From CAXXXW01 sp963665555 (lineage in GTDB: Bacteria > Pseudomonadota > Alphaproteobacteria > Thalassobaculales > Thalassobaculaceae), in assembly GCA_963665555.2 (NCBI GenBank), contig OY762308.1, positions 1,054,001 through 1,118,000 of the forward strand: 64,000 nucleotides of DNA, read 5' to 3'. Of this stretch, positions 26,498 to 33,852 are shown one piece after another (the first letter of the stretch is position 1; each line of letters starts with the position of its first letter). The notes under the pieces were generated by a model. The model was given only the letters and a program-made list of their open reading frames with translations. It was not told the DNA's origin and searched no databases. Both the position numbers and the translations under genes were made by a program.

Positions 26498-26812
26498 TCA
26501 CTTGATCCCGGACCATGCGGCCGGCCGGCACAGCTTGCTCTCCTGGCTGACGAGCAAGCCCTCGCTGCGCGCCAGGTAGTCCGCCCAGTCCGGGTCCGCG
26601 TCGCGGGCCATGCGGCGGGCCTCCAGGTCGGCCATGTCCTCGTAGCCCCAGAGATGCACCACCTGGTGCAGCGGCCCGTGCTCGACGACGAAATAGCCGA
26701 GCGGGTTCCCGAGATGCCGGCGCAGGACCGGGAGCGCGTATTGCTCGAACAGCGCCAGATACGCCGGCATCTTCCGCGGGACCACATTGTAGGTCCGCAC
26801 ATCGACGATCAT
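26498..26812 (-). CDS. NIPSNAP family protein
   Basis: 104 residues of a dimeric alpha/beta-barrel (ferredoxin-like) type. Typical NIPSNAP features are MIVDVRTYNVVPRKMPAYLALFE with modest divergence, a central LGYFVVEHGPLHQVVHLWGY, and DLEARRMAR. Family members are found beside amide/ketone-degrading enzymes, with function mostly unproven. GGGGAGGCGG lies before the ATG. It is convergent with the CoA transferase and divergent from the next small gene. Confidence 0.88.
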   Translation of the reverse strand: MIVDVRTYNVVPRKMPAYLALFEQYALPVLRRHLGNPLGYFVVEHGPLHQVVHLWGYEDMADLEARRMARDADPDWADYLARSEGLLVSQESKLCRPAAWSGIK

Positions 26813-26925
26813 GCTCCGCCTCCCCGCCGGTTCGCCGCACTCTATACCGGCCGTCGGGGTTGCGCGCCAGCCGCCGGCGCGCTTCACTTGCCCTGCCCGC
26901 GCCGCCGCCCGAAGGGAGACAGCCG

Positions 26926-27282
26926 ATGCGCGCCGAGGATTCCACCGGCCCCGACCGCGCTTGCGACGCCGATTCCGCGCTCGCCGTGCCGCCGGCGCGG
27001 TTCCGGGTGCTGCTGGAAGGCGTCGCGGCGGCGTGGGAGAGCGGGGCCGAGTTGCGCTTCGACCCCGCGGCGCCGCGCTGCCGCTTCCTGCGCGACGGCG
27101 CGGAGGCCGCGATCGTTTCCGTCGAACGACAGCCCTTCGGGGCGGTCTGGCGCGTGGCCGCGCCGGGGCGGCGCGAGCGGGCGCACGCCTCGGTCCTGCC
27201 GGCCTTGCGGGGGTTGCGCGGGCTGCTGTGTCCCGAACGGCCGGGCGGCCGAGTCTTCTTCGCGCGGGACGACGGGGCGTGA
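26926..27282 (+). CDS. Conserved small protein upstream of a CobW GTPase
   Basis: 118 residues, no recognised family. It has a short acidic N-terminus, a compact alpha/beta region with LLEGVAAAWESGAELRF and RDGAEAAIVSVERQPFG, and an Arg/Leu-rich C-terminus. ATG 26926 is behind GAAGGGAG. Its stop codon overlaps the GTG of the CobW gene (GTGA), so the two are translationally coupled. A role with the metal-chaperone GTPase is inferred only from this. Confidence 0.65.
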   Translation: MRAEDSTGPDRACDADSALAVPPARFRVLLEGVAAAWESGAELRFDPAAPRCRFLRDGAEAAIVSVERQPFGAVWRVAAPGRRERAHASVLPALRGLRGLLCPERPGGRVFFARDDGA

Positions 27283-28361
27283 CGGCCGGCGCCCCCGTTC
27301 CGCTGACGGTCGTCACCGGCTTCCTCGGCAGCGGCAAGACGACGCTGATCGCCGCGCTGCTGCGCCGCCCGGAACTGGCGCGCGCGGCCGTGATCGTCAA
27401 CGAGTTCGGCGAGATCGGCCTCGACCACGAACTGGTCGAATCCAGCGAGGAGGACCTGGTCGAACTCAGCACCGGCTGCATCTGCTGCGCCTCGCGCGGC
27501 GACCTCGCGGCGGCGGTCGCGCGGCTCGCGGCCAAGCGCGGGGAGGGGCGCGCGATCGACCGCATCGTGCTGGAGACCACCGGCCTCGCCGATCCGGCGC
27601 CGATCGCCCAGGCGGCGATGGTCGATCCGGCGCTGCGCGCCTTCGTCCGGCTGGACCGGATCGTGACGACGGTGGACGCGGTGGCCGGGATCGAAACCCT
27701 CGACGCGCGCGAGGAAAGCCGGAGCCAGGCCGCGCTCGCCGATGTGCTGTTGCTGACCAAGACCGACATGGAAGGCGCGCGGACGGCCGAGGTCGAGCGG
27801 CGCCTGTCGGCGCTCGCGCCCCACGCGCGGCGCGTCGTCGCGGTGCGGGGCGCGGTCGAGCCGGCCCTTCTGCTCGCGGAGGAGGAGGACGCCGACGGCG
27901 CCGCGGCGCGCCGGGCCTTCCCGGACTCCGGGCCGGGCGCCCATGGACACGACCACGGGCATGGGCACGAGCATGGCCATGAACACGGGCATGGGCACGA
28001 ACACGGCGACATCGCCTCGGTCTCGCTGCGCTTCGCGGAGCCGCTTCCGGCGGTCGCGCTGACCCTGTTCCTGCAGGCGCTCGCCGAGACCCTGGGGCCG
28101 GACCTGCTGCGCGCCAAGGGCATCGTCGCGGTGGCGGAGGCGCCGGAGACGCCGGCGGTCGTCCATGGCGTGCGCCACGTGTTCCACCCGATGCGCTGGC
28201 TCGACCGCTGGCCGGACGGGCCGCGCGAATCGCGCATCGTGCTGATCGGCAAGGGCGTCGCGCGGGGCTGGGTCGAGGCGCTGCTCGCCATCGTCGCGGC
28301 CGAGGCGGCGGAAGCCTCTGGACAGGAGGGCGCGCCCGCCGCGAAACTTCGATTCCTGTAA
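27279..28361 (+). CDS. CobW-type GTP-binding metallochaperone (COG0523, His-rich)
   Basis: 360 residues from GTG 27279. The Walker A motif is VTGFLGSGKTTL, the signature metal-binding CxCC sits in STGCICCASRG, and TKTD is the G4 motif. A remarkable histidine-rich linker lies at DNA 27941-28008 (alternating HGHGHEH-type residues) just before the CobW C-terminal domain. Such linkers bind zinc or nickel in this family. It may insert metal into a client enzyme; the adjacent zinc-dependent dihydropyrimidinase is one candidate. Confidence 0.92.
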   Translation: MTAGAPVPLTVVTGFLGSGKTTLIAALLRRPELARAAVIVNEFGEIGLDHELVESSEEDLVELSTGCICCASRGDLAAAVARLAAKRGEGRAIDRIVLETTGLADPAPIAQAAMVDPALRAFVRLDRIVTTVDAVAGIETLDAREESRSQAALADVLLLTKTDMEGARTAEVERRLSALAPHARRVVAVRGAVEPALLLAEEEDADGAAARRAFPDSGPGAHGHDHGHGHEHGHEHGHGHEHGDIASVSLRFAEPLPAVALTLFLQALAETLGPDLLRAKGIVAVAEAPETPAVVHGVRHVFHPMRWLDRWPDGPRESRIVLIGKGVARGWVEALLAIVAAEAAEASGQEGAPAAKLRFL

Positions 28362-28375
28362 CCGGGGAGGGGCCG

Positions 28376-29800
28376 ATGTTCGATCTGATCCTGCGCGGCG
28401 GAACCGTCGTCACGCCGCACGGCGCGGCAACGCACGATGTGGCGGTCTCCGGCGAGACCATCGCGGCCGTGACCGCCCCCGGCGCGATCCCGGAAGGCCA
28501 GGCGCGGCGCGAGGTCGACGCCTCCGGCAAGATCGTCGCGCCCGGCGGGATCGATCCGCATGTGCACTGCAAATGGCACATGCCGATGCCCGACGGCTCG
28601 GTCTCCTATACCGAGGGGCCGGACGTGGTCAGCCGCGCCGCGCTGTTCGGCGGCACCACCACGCTGATCGACTTCGCCGCCCGGATGGAGGAGATCCCGA
28701 TCCGCGAGGTCATCGCCCGGCGCGACGACGACTGGGCCGGCAAGTGCTATTGCGACTACGCTTACCACGTCATGCTGCTCGGCGACATCGAGCCGCCGGT
28801 GCTCGACGAACTGCCGGGCGTGCTGGCGGACGGCTACCCCACGGTCAAGATTTTCACCACCAACATCACGCCGAACCGCGCCGGCCGGATGGTGCATTTC
28901 GGCGACATCTGGGAGGTCTTCAAAATCCTGACGCGCGAGGGCGGCCTCGGCGTGATCCACGCCGAGGACAACGACCTCGTCATGCACATGTACGAGAAGC
29001 TGATCCGCCAGGGCCGCGTCAGCTTCCACAACCTCGCCGAGGTGCACAGCGCGCTTTCGGAGGACCTGTCGTTCCGCCGCGTCATCCGGCTGGCCGAGGC
29101 GGAGAAGACGCCGCTCTACATGATGCATGTGAGCGCGGCGACGGGCGTGCGCGCGGTGCGCGAGGCCCGGGCCCGGGGCCAGCCGATCTACGGCGAGACC
29201 CTGCACCAGTACATGATGTTCAACTCCGACGACTACAAGCGCCCGAACGGCCAGATCTACCACACCTATCCGTCGCTCAAGTCGCCGGCGGACCAGGCGG
29301 AGCTCTGGGCCGGCACGCTGGACGGCGCGATCAACGCGGTGGCGACGGACGAGATCTGCTGCTCGCTGCGGCTCAAGCTCGCCGGCAACCGCATCGACGA
29401 CACCACCGGCGGCAACGCCGGCGTCGAACCCCGGATGGGCGTGATGTACCACGAGACGGTGACGGTCCGCGGCTATTCGCTGGAGCGGTTCGTCGACCTG
29501 GTCTCGACCAACGCCGCCAAGATCATGGGGCTGTATCCGCGCAAGGGCGCCATCGCGGCGGGCAGCGACGCCGACATCGCCGTGCTCGACCCCTCGATCC
29601 GCCGCCGGGTGCGCCTGGAGGACCTGCACGAGGCCGACTACAGCCCCTGGGAGGGCCACGAGGTCACCGCCTGGCCGACGATGACGGTGATGCGCGGCAA
29701 GGTCGTCGTCGAGGACGGCGCCTTCGCCGGCGACCTCTCCGACGGCAAGCACCTGAAACGCGAGGTCCCCGACTGGATCCGCTCCGGCCCCGCGCTGTAG
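28376..29800 (+). CDS. hydA: Dihydropyrimidinase (hydantoinase)
   Basis: 474 residues of the amidohydrolase superfamily. Binuclear zinc ligands are HVHCKWHMP (about 62-70, HxH), the carboxylated lysine in PTVKIFTTN (about 158), then IHAED, MMHVS and TDEI-type segments. It opens dihydrouracil, dihydrothymine or hydantoins to N-carbamoyl amino acids. The start has an excellent GGGGAGGGG site. It follows the CobW gene by 14 bp and could share its transcript, which would fit metal loading. No beta-ureidopropionase was found nearby. Confidence 0.9.
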   Translation: MFDLILRGGTVVTPHGAATHDVAVSGETIAAVTAPGAIPEGQARREVDASGKIVAPGGIDPHVHCKWHMPMPDGSVSYTEGPDVVSRAALFGGTTTLIDFAARMEEIPIREVIARRDDDWAGKCYCDYAYHVMLLGDIEPPVLDELPGVLADGYPTVKIFTTNITPNRAGRMVHFGDIWEVFKILTREGGLGVIHAEDNDLVMHMYEKLIRQGRVSFHNLAEVHSALSEDLSFRRVIRLAEAEKTPLYMMHVSAATGVRAVREARARGQPIYGETLHQYMMFNSDDYKRPNGQIYHTYPSLKSPADQAELWAGTLDGAINAVATDEICCSLRLKLAGNRIDDTTGGNAGVEPRMGVMYHETVTVRGYSLERFVDLVSTNAAKIMGLYPRKGAIAAGSDADIAVLDPSIRRRVRLEDLHEADYSPWEGHEVTAWPTMTVMRGKVVVEDGAFAGDLSDGKHLKREVPDWIRSGPAL

Positions 29801-29856
29801 CGGCGCGGCGGCGGGGGCGGCCTGACGTCGAACAAACGATGCGCGCGCGGCGAAGA

Positions 29857-29867
29857 CGCGATATACT
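29857..29867 (+). promoter_or_regulatory. Extended -10-like element before the PIN operon
   Basis: TATACT (29862-29867, five of six consensus bases) within GCGATATACT, 53 bp before the small gene. No clear -35 hexamer at normal spacing was found, so this is weak. Confidence 0.35.
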
Positions 29868-29919
29868 CGCCGTGGCCCGCATGTGGAGGCGCGGCGGACA
29901 TCGAGGAGGAGACAGGACC

Positions 29920-30129
29920 ATGCCCGGCAACAAGGCCTCGGCCCGGCGCGTGGACGGAACGCTCGACGGAGGGGCGCCCCTCGCCGCCGCGCGGCCCCGC
30001 GACGCCCGCCCCGCGCGCAAGGCGGACCCGGCCGCGCGGGAGGAGGAAAGCTACCGGCGTTCGAACGAGCTCCTCGACCGGTTGACCCGCGAGGCGCGGG
30101 AAATGAGGTGGGGTTACGACCTTCCGTGA
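29920..30129 (+). CDS. Small basic protein, candidate antitoxin of a PIN toxin
   Basis: 69 residues, no recognised family. The N-terminal 45 residues are Ala/Arg/Pro-rich and probably disordered, followed by a charged helix ESYRRSNELLDRLTREAREM. The ATG follows GAGGAGGAGAC. Its TGA overlaps the GTG of the next gene (GTGA), as in toxin-antitoxin operons where the antitoxin comes first. No DNA-binding domain is evident, so the antitoxin call rests on size and coupling. Confidence 0.5.
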   Translation: MPGNKASARRVDGTLDGGAPLAAARPRDARPARKADPAAREEESYRRSNELLDRLTREAREMRWGYDLP

Positions 30130-30686
30130 GAATCTTCCTCGACGCGGATGTCATCTATTCCGCTCTCGTGCGCGATATTTTCCTGCAGCTGGCGGTGGAT
30201 CGCGTTTTGGAGGCGAGATGGTCGGCGGAAGTTCACCGGGAGTGGATCGGCGCGCTTTCGAGGACACGTAACGATCTCTCGCGCGAGAAACTCGAACGCA
30301 CGCGCCATGTCATGGACCGGGCCGTTTCCGGGGCGCTCGTTCGCGGCTACGAGGCGCGCATTCCGCTTCTTGCGCTCCCGGACCCCGACGACCGGCACGT
30401 TCTCGCGGCGGCGATCGAGGGCGGTTGCGGCGTGATCGTCACCGGAAATGTGAAGGACTTTCCCGCCGCGGCGATCGGTCCGCATGGCGTCGAAGCCGCG
30501 AAACCGGACGATTTCCTGCCCGCGCAATTCGTTCGGGACCGCGCCGGTTTTCTCGGAGCGATCCGCAGGGTGCGAAGCCGTTTGGAAAATCCGCCATACA
30601 CTCCCGAAGCCTATCTCGACAACCTCGCTCGACAGGGCCTTCCGGAGACCGCCGCCGCCTTGCGGCCCTATGCCGGCGCGTTGTGA
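30126..30686 (+). CDS. PIN-domain protein (VapC-like RNase toxin candidate)
   Basis: 186 residues. A PIN nuclease core is visible: acidic residues in IFLDADVIYSAL (D6/D8), E39 in VHREWIGAL, DDRHVLAAA (D89) and VTGNVKDFP (D111). These correspond to the Mg-binding acidic cluster of VapC-like RNases. The C-terminal 60 residues are an extra helical region beyond the about 130-residue VapC core. Base composition is lower in G+C than neighbours, suggesting transfer. Start GTG 30126 is coupled to the upstream small gene. Confidence 0.75.
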   Translation: MRIFLDADVIYSALVRDIFLQLAVDRVLEARWSAEVHREWIGALSRTRNDLSREKLERTRHVMDRAVSGALVRGYEARIPLLALPDPDDRHVLAAAIEGGCGVIVTGNVKDFPAAAIGPHGVEAAKPDDFLPAQFVRDRAGFLGAIRRVRSRLENPPYTPEAYLDNLARQGLPETAAALRPYAGAL

Positions 30687-30795
30687 CCGCCGTCCGGCCG
30701 CGCGCGCCCCGGCCGGCCGATCCCGGCGCTCGCGCCGGGCCGGCGGCGCTGCTATGGTCGGCGCGCGAAGGCGGAACGACCACGGAGGGCGCGCC

Positions 30796-32094
30796 ATGAA
30801 GTTCGGGCTGTTCTACGAACTGCCGGTCCCGAAACCCTGGGACGAGGACACCGAAGCACGGCTGTTCCACGAGGCGCTCGAACAGATCGAACGGGCCGAC
30901 CGGCTCGGCTTCGACTATGTGTGGGAGGTGGAGCACCACTTCCTGGAGGAATACTCCCATTCCGGCGCGCCGGAAGTGTTCCTCGCCGCCGTCTCGCAGC
31001 GCACGAAAAACATCCGGCTCGGCCACGGCGTCACGCTTACGCCGCCGGGCTACAACCACCCGGCCCGGCTGGCCGAGCGCATCGCGACGCTGGACCTGGT
31101 GAGCCGCGGACGGGTCGACTGGGGCACCGGCGAATCCGCCACGCTGATCGAGATGGAAGGCTTCGGCATCGACCGGGACCGCATGACCGACATGTGGCGC
31201 GAGGGCACGGAGCAGGCCGCCAACATGCTCGCCATGACGCCCTATCCAGGCTTCGAGGGCGAATACTTCTCCATGCCCTGCCGCAATGTCGTGCCCAAGC
31301 CGATGCAGAAGCCGCACCCGCCGCTGTGGATGGGCTGCTCCCGGCGCGAGAGCATCCTGCGGGCGGCGCGGGCCGGTGTCGGCGCGCTGGTCTTCGGCTT
31401 CGTCGAGCCGGAGCAGGCCGGCGCCTGGATCGAGGAGTACTACGGCATCGTCAAGTCGGACGAGTGCGTGCCGATCGGCCATTCGGTGAACGCCAATGTC
31501 GCGGCGGTCTCGGCCATGTCGGTGCACCCGGACGAGGAGGAGGCGATCCGTCGCGGCCTCGACGGGTTCCGCTTCTTCGGCTACTCGCTGGCGCATTACG
31601 TCACCTTCGGCGCGCACAAGCCCGGCCGGACCGACATCTGGGGCCGGTTCGAGACGCTGCGCGAGAACATGCCCGACAACGCCGGGCGCGGCGGCATCGG
31701 CACGCCGGCCCAGGTGCGCCGCCACCTCGAGGGCTACGCCGAGGTCGGCATGGACCAGATGATCTTCGTCCAGCAGCACGGCAAGAACCGCCACGGGCAC
31801 ATCCTCGAAAGCCTGGACCTGTTCGCGGCCGAGATCATGCCCGCCTTCAAGGCGGCGGAGCCGGCGCGCGAGGCCGCCAAGGCCGAGGAGCTGGCCCCGT
31901 ATATCGAGGCGGCGCTGGCCCGCAAGCCGCGCATGGCGGAGCCGGCCGACGCGGACATCCCGGTCGTGAAATCGGCCGGCCGGCGGCTGGAGGAGGCGGG
32001 CGGGGCGCGCGGCGGGGCCTACGCGGACCCGACGCGGGGCGGCGGCATTCCGCTGCCGCAACAGGACCCGGCCGCCCGCGCGGCCGGCGACTGA
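30796..32094 (+). CDS. LLM class flavin-dependent oxidoreductase (luciferase-like monooxygenase)
   Basis: 432 residues with the bacterial-luciferase TIM barrel. Landmarks are GLFYELPVP at the N-terminus, VEHHFLEEYSHSGAPEVFLAA (about 43-63) and GRVDWGTGES (about 108-117). It uses reduced FMN or F420 with oxygen to oxygenate a substrate that cannot be named from sequence. GGAGGGC precedes the ATG. The C-terminal 40 residues are Gly/Pro-rich and probably disordered. Confidence 0.9.
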   Translation: MKFGLFYELPVPKPWDEDTEARLFHEALEQIERADRLGFDYVWEVEHHFLEEYSHSGAPEVFLAAVSQRTKNIRLGHGVTLTPPGYNHPARLAERIATLDLVSRGRVDWGTGESATLIEMEGFGIDRDRMTDMWREGTEQAANMLAMTPYPGFEGEYFSMPCRNVVPKPMQKPHPPLWMGCSRRESILRAARAGVGALVFGFVEPEQAGAWIEEYYGIVKSDECVPIGHSVNANVAAVSAMSVHPDEEEAIRRGLDGFRFFGYSLAHYVTFGAHKPGRTDIWGRFETLRENMPDNAGRGGIGTPAQVRRHLEGYAEVGMDQMIFVQQHGKNRHGHILESLDLFAAEIMPAFKAAEPAREAAKAEELAPYIEAALARKPRMAEPADADIPVVKSAGRRLEEAGGARGGAYADPTRGGGIPLPQQDPAARAAGD

Positions 32095-32154
32095 ACGAGG
32101 GGGGCGGACGCGCCGCGCCGGCCCGGCGGCGGGCGGCGCGCGCGGCGGAAGCCG

Positions 32155-32322
32155 CTATTTGATCTTGGCTTCCTTGTAGAGGACATGCTTGCGCGCGACC
32201 GGGTCGTACTTCTTGAACTGCAGCTTCTCGGTCTGCGTGCGCGGGTTCTTCTTGGTCACGTAGTAGTGGCCGGTGTCGGCGCTGCTCACGAGTTTGATCA
32301 GAACGGTAGCCGGTTTCGCCAT
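32155..32322 (-). CDS. rpmG: 50S ribosomal protein L33
   Basis: 55 residues, exact family length: MAKPATVLIKLVSSADTGHY, then VTKKNPRTQTEKLQFKKYDP and KHVLYKEAKIK. No zinc cysteines are present, so it is the cysteine-free L33 type. An upstream in-frame ATG at 32367 is not used, since the promoter -10 lies there. Last gene of the minus-strand pyrB-to-rpmG block, with its own promoter just upstream. Confidence 0.97.
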   Translation of the reverse strand: MAKPATVLIKLVSSADTGHYYVTKKNPRTQTEKLQFKKYDPVARKHVLYKEAKIK

Positions 32323-32346
32323 GGCCCGCGCCCTCCGGGTTTGCGT

Positions 32347-32390
32347 TTCGCCTCGAAGGCGAACCATAGGGCGCGGCGGCCCGGTGTCAA
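32347..32390 (-). promoter_or_regulatory. rpmG promoter with a leader hairpin
   Basis: Read on the minus strand: a perfect TTGACA (32385-32390), 16-bp spacer, TATGGT (32363-32368). Immediately downstream, 32347-32363 can form a 7-bp stem (TTCGCCT/AGGCGAA, 3-nt loop) in the mRNA leader. The hairpin is seen in sequence; a regulatory role is unproven. Confidence 0.65.
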
Positions 32391-32406
32391 GGATCGAATG
32401 GCGGCG

Positions 32407-33852
32407 CTACCCCGGCGGCCGGCGCCCGGCGGCGAGCGAGGGGTCGTCGAGGACGCGGCGGAACCGTTCCGGCTCCCGCAGCAGGCGCAGCGCGAAGTCG
32501 AGCGCGGTTTCGCGGAGATCGGCGGCGCGGACCGCGGGCGCCACCCCGTCGCGCGACAGCGGCCGGCCCGAGGGCGCGCGCATCCTGGCCCAGGTGATGT
32601 TCGTCTCGCCGCCGTTGGGGAGTTTGCGCACGCGCTGCACCGTGCCCTTGCCGCGGGAGCGCGCGCCGACGACGAGCGCCCGGCCGCCGTCCCGCAGCGC
32701 GGCGGCGAGCGCCTCCGCGGCCGAGGCCGTGTCCTTGTCGATCAGCACCGCCAGCGCCAGGTTCTCGCCCCGGTCGCCGGCGCTGGCCTCGAAGCGCCGC
32801 GCCGCGTCCGCGTGCCGGCCGGCGGTGGAAAGGATCGTCCCGCCGGCGATGAAAATGTCCGCCGCCGCGACCGCCTCGTCGAGCATCCCGCCCCGGTTGC
32901 CCCGGAGGTCGATGACCGCGCCCCGGAGCGCGGGGCCGGTCTCGCGCAGCGCCTCGGCCAATCTCGCCTCCAGCCGCGCGGGCGTGCGCCGGTTGAAACC
33001 CGTCACCCGCAGGACCGCGACGCCGTCCGCGACCTCCGCGTACACCGTCTGCCGGATGACGCGGCGCCGGACGAGGCGGCGGCGCAGGGTCTCGCCGCCG
33101 CGCGACAGCACGACCTCGACCCCGCTCCCCGCCGGGCCGCGCAAGGCCCCAGCGACCCGCGCCAGCGTCCAGTCCGCGACCGGCGCGCCGTCCACGGCGC
33201 GGATGCGGTCGCCCGGCTGGAGGCCCGCGTCGCGCGCCGGCCCGTCCTCGAACACCTCGCGCAGGAAGAAGGCGCCGTCGCGCCCGTCGATCGAGGCGCC
33301 GATCCCGGAATAGCCGCGGCGGCCCGCCCGGCTGCTCCGCGCCTCCTCGGCGGAGAGGTAGCGGGTGAAGCGGTCCAGCGTGGCGAAGGCGGCGTCGAAC
33401 ACCGCCTCGTAGATCCGTTCGGGGCCGGCCGCCGCTAGGGGCGGGGAGGCGCGCCGGGCGGCCTCCACCGCCTCGGCCGCGAGCCGGCCCCACCGCGCCG
33501 ACATCTCGCCGCGCGGCGCGGCGAGGCGCGCGACCGGCTCCCCGCGCCGGAAGACCGCGATCCGCCCGTCCGCGCGCTCGACGCGCAGCGCCGGGTCGAT
33601 GGCGGCGAGGCCGTTCAGCCCGGCCAGCGCCAGCGCCGGAAGGTCCGGCGGGTCGATATGGTAGCGGCGCACGCCCTCGAAGCCGGCGGAGAAGACCCGC
33701 TCCGCCCGCTCGGGCGCGAAGGCGCCTTCCGTCTCCCCGCCCGCCGGATGGGCGCAGGACGCGAGCAGGAGCGCGAGGAGCGCGAACAGCCCCAGGGCGG
33801 GCGCGGTTCGCGCGGCCCCCCGGGCGACGGCTCCGACCGCGCGCGCGTTCAT
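32407..33852 (-). CDS. S41 family C-terminal processing peptidase (lipoprotein-type export signal)
   Basis: 481 residues. A signal region ends LLALLLASCAHPAGG, a lipobox-like LASC that would make a lipoprotein. A PDZ domain lies at about 175-255 (VFEDGPARDAGLQPGDRIRAVDG), then the peptidase domain with the Ser-Lys dyad S377 (TASAAEAL) and K402 (RSRGKGTVQ). Tsp/CtpA enzymes trim periplasmic proteins near their C-termini. It overlaps the rnr stop by 4 bp, so it is coupled to that gene. Identity is good; the substrate is unknown. Confidence 0.9.
   Translation of the reverse strand: MNARAVGAVARGAARTAPALGLFALLALLLASCAHPAGGETEGAFAPERAERVFSAGFEGVRRYHIDPPDLPALALAGLNGLAAIDPALRVERADGRIAVFRRGEPVARLAAPRGEMSARWGRLAAEAVEAARRASPPLAAAGPERIYEAVFDAAFATLDRFTRYLSAEEARSSRAGRRGYSGIGASIDGRDGAFFLREVFEDGPARDAGLQPGDRIRAVDGAPVADWTLARVAGALRGPAGSGVEVVLSRGGETLRRRLVRRRVIRQTVYAEVADGVAVLRVTGFNRRTPARLEARLAEALRETGPALRGAVIDLRGNRGGMLDEAVAAADIFIAGGTILSTAGRHADAARRFEASAGDRGENLALAVLIDKDTASAAEALAAALRDGGRALVVGARSRGKGTVQRVRKLPNGGETNITWARMRAPSGRPLSRDGVAPAVRAADLRETALDFALRLLREPERFRRVLDDPSLAAGRRPPG

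Noticed and set aside
30753..30758. TATGGT as a promoter -10 before the LLM oxidoreductase
   Set aside because: No -35-like hexamer at 15-19 bp; the upstream sequence is uniformly GC-rich.
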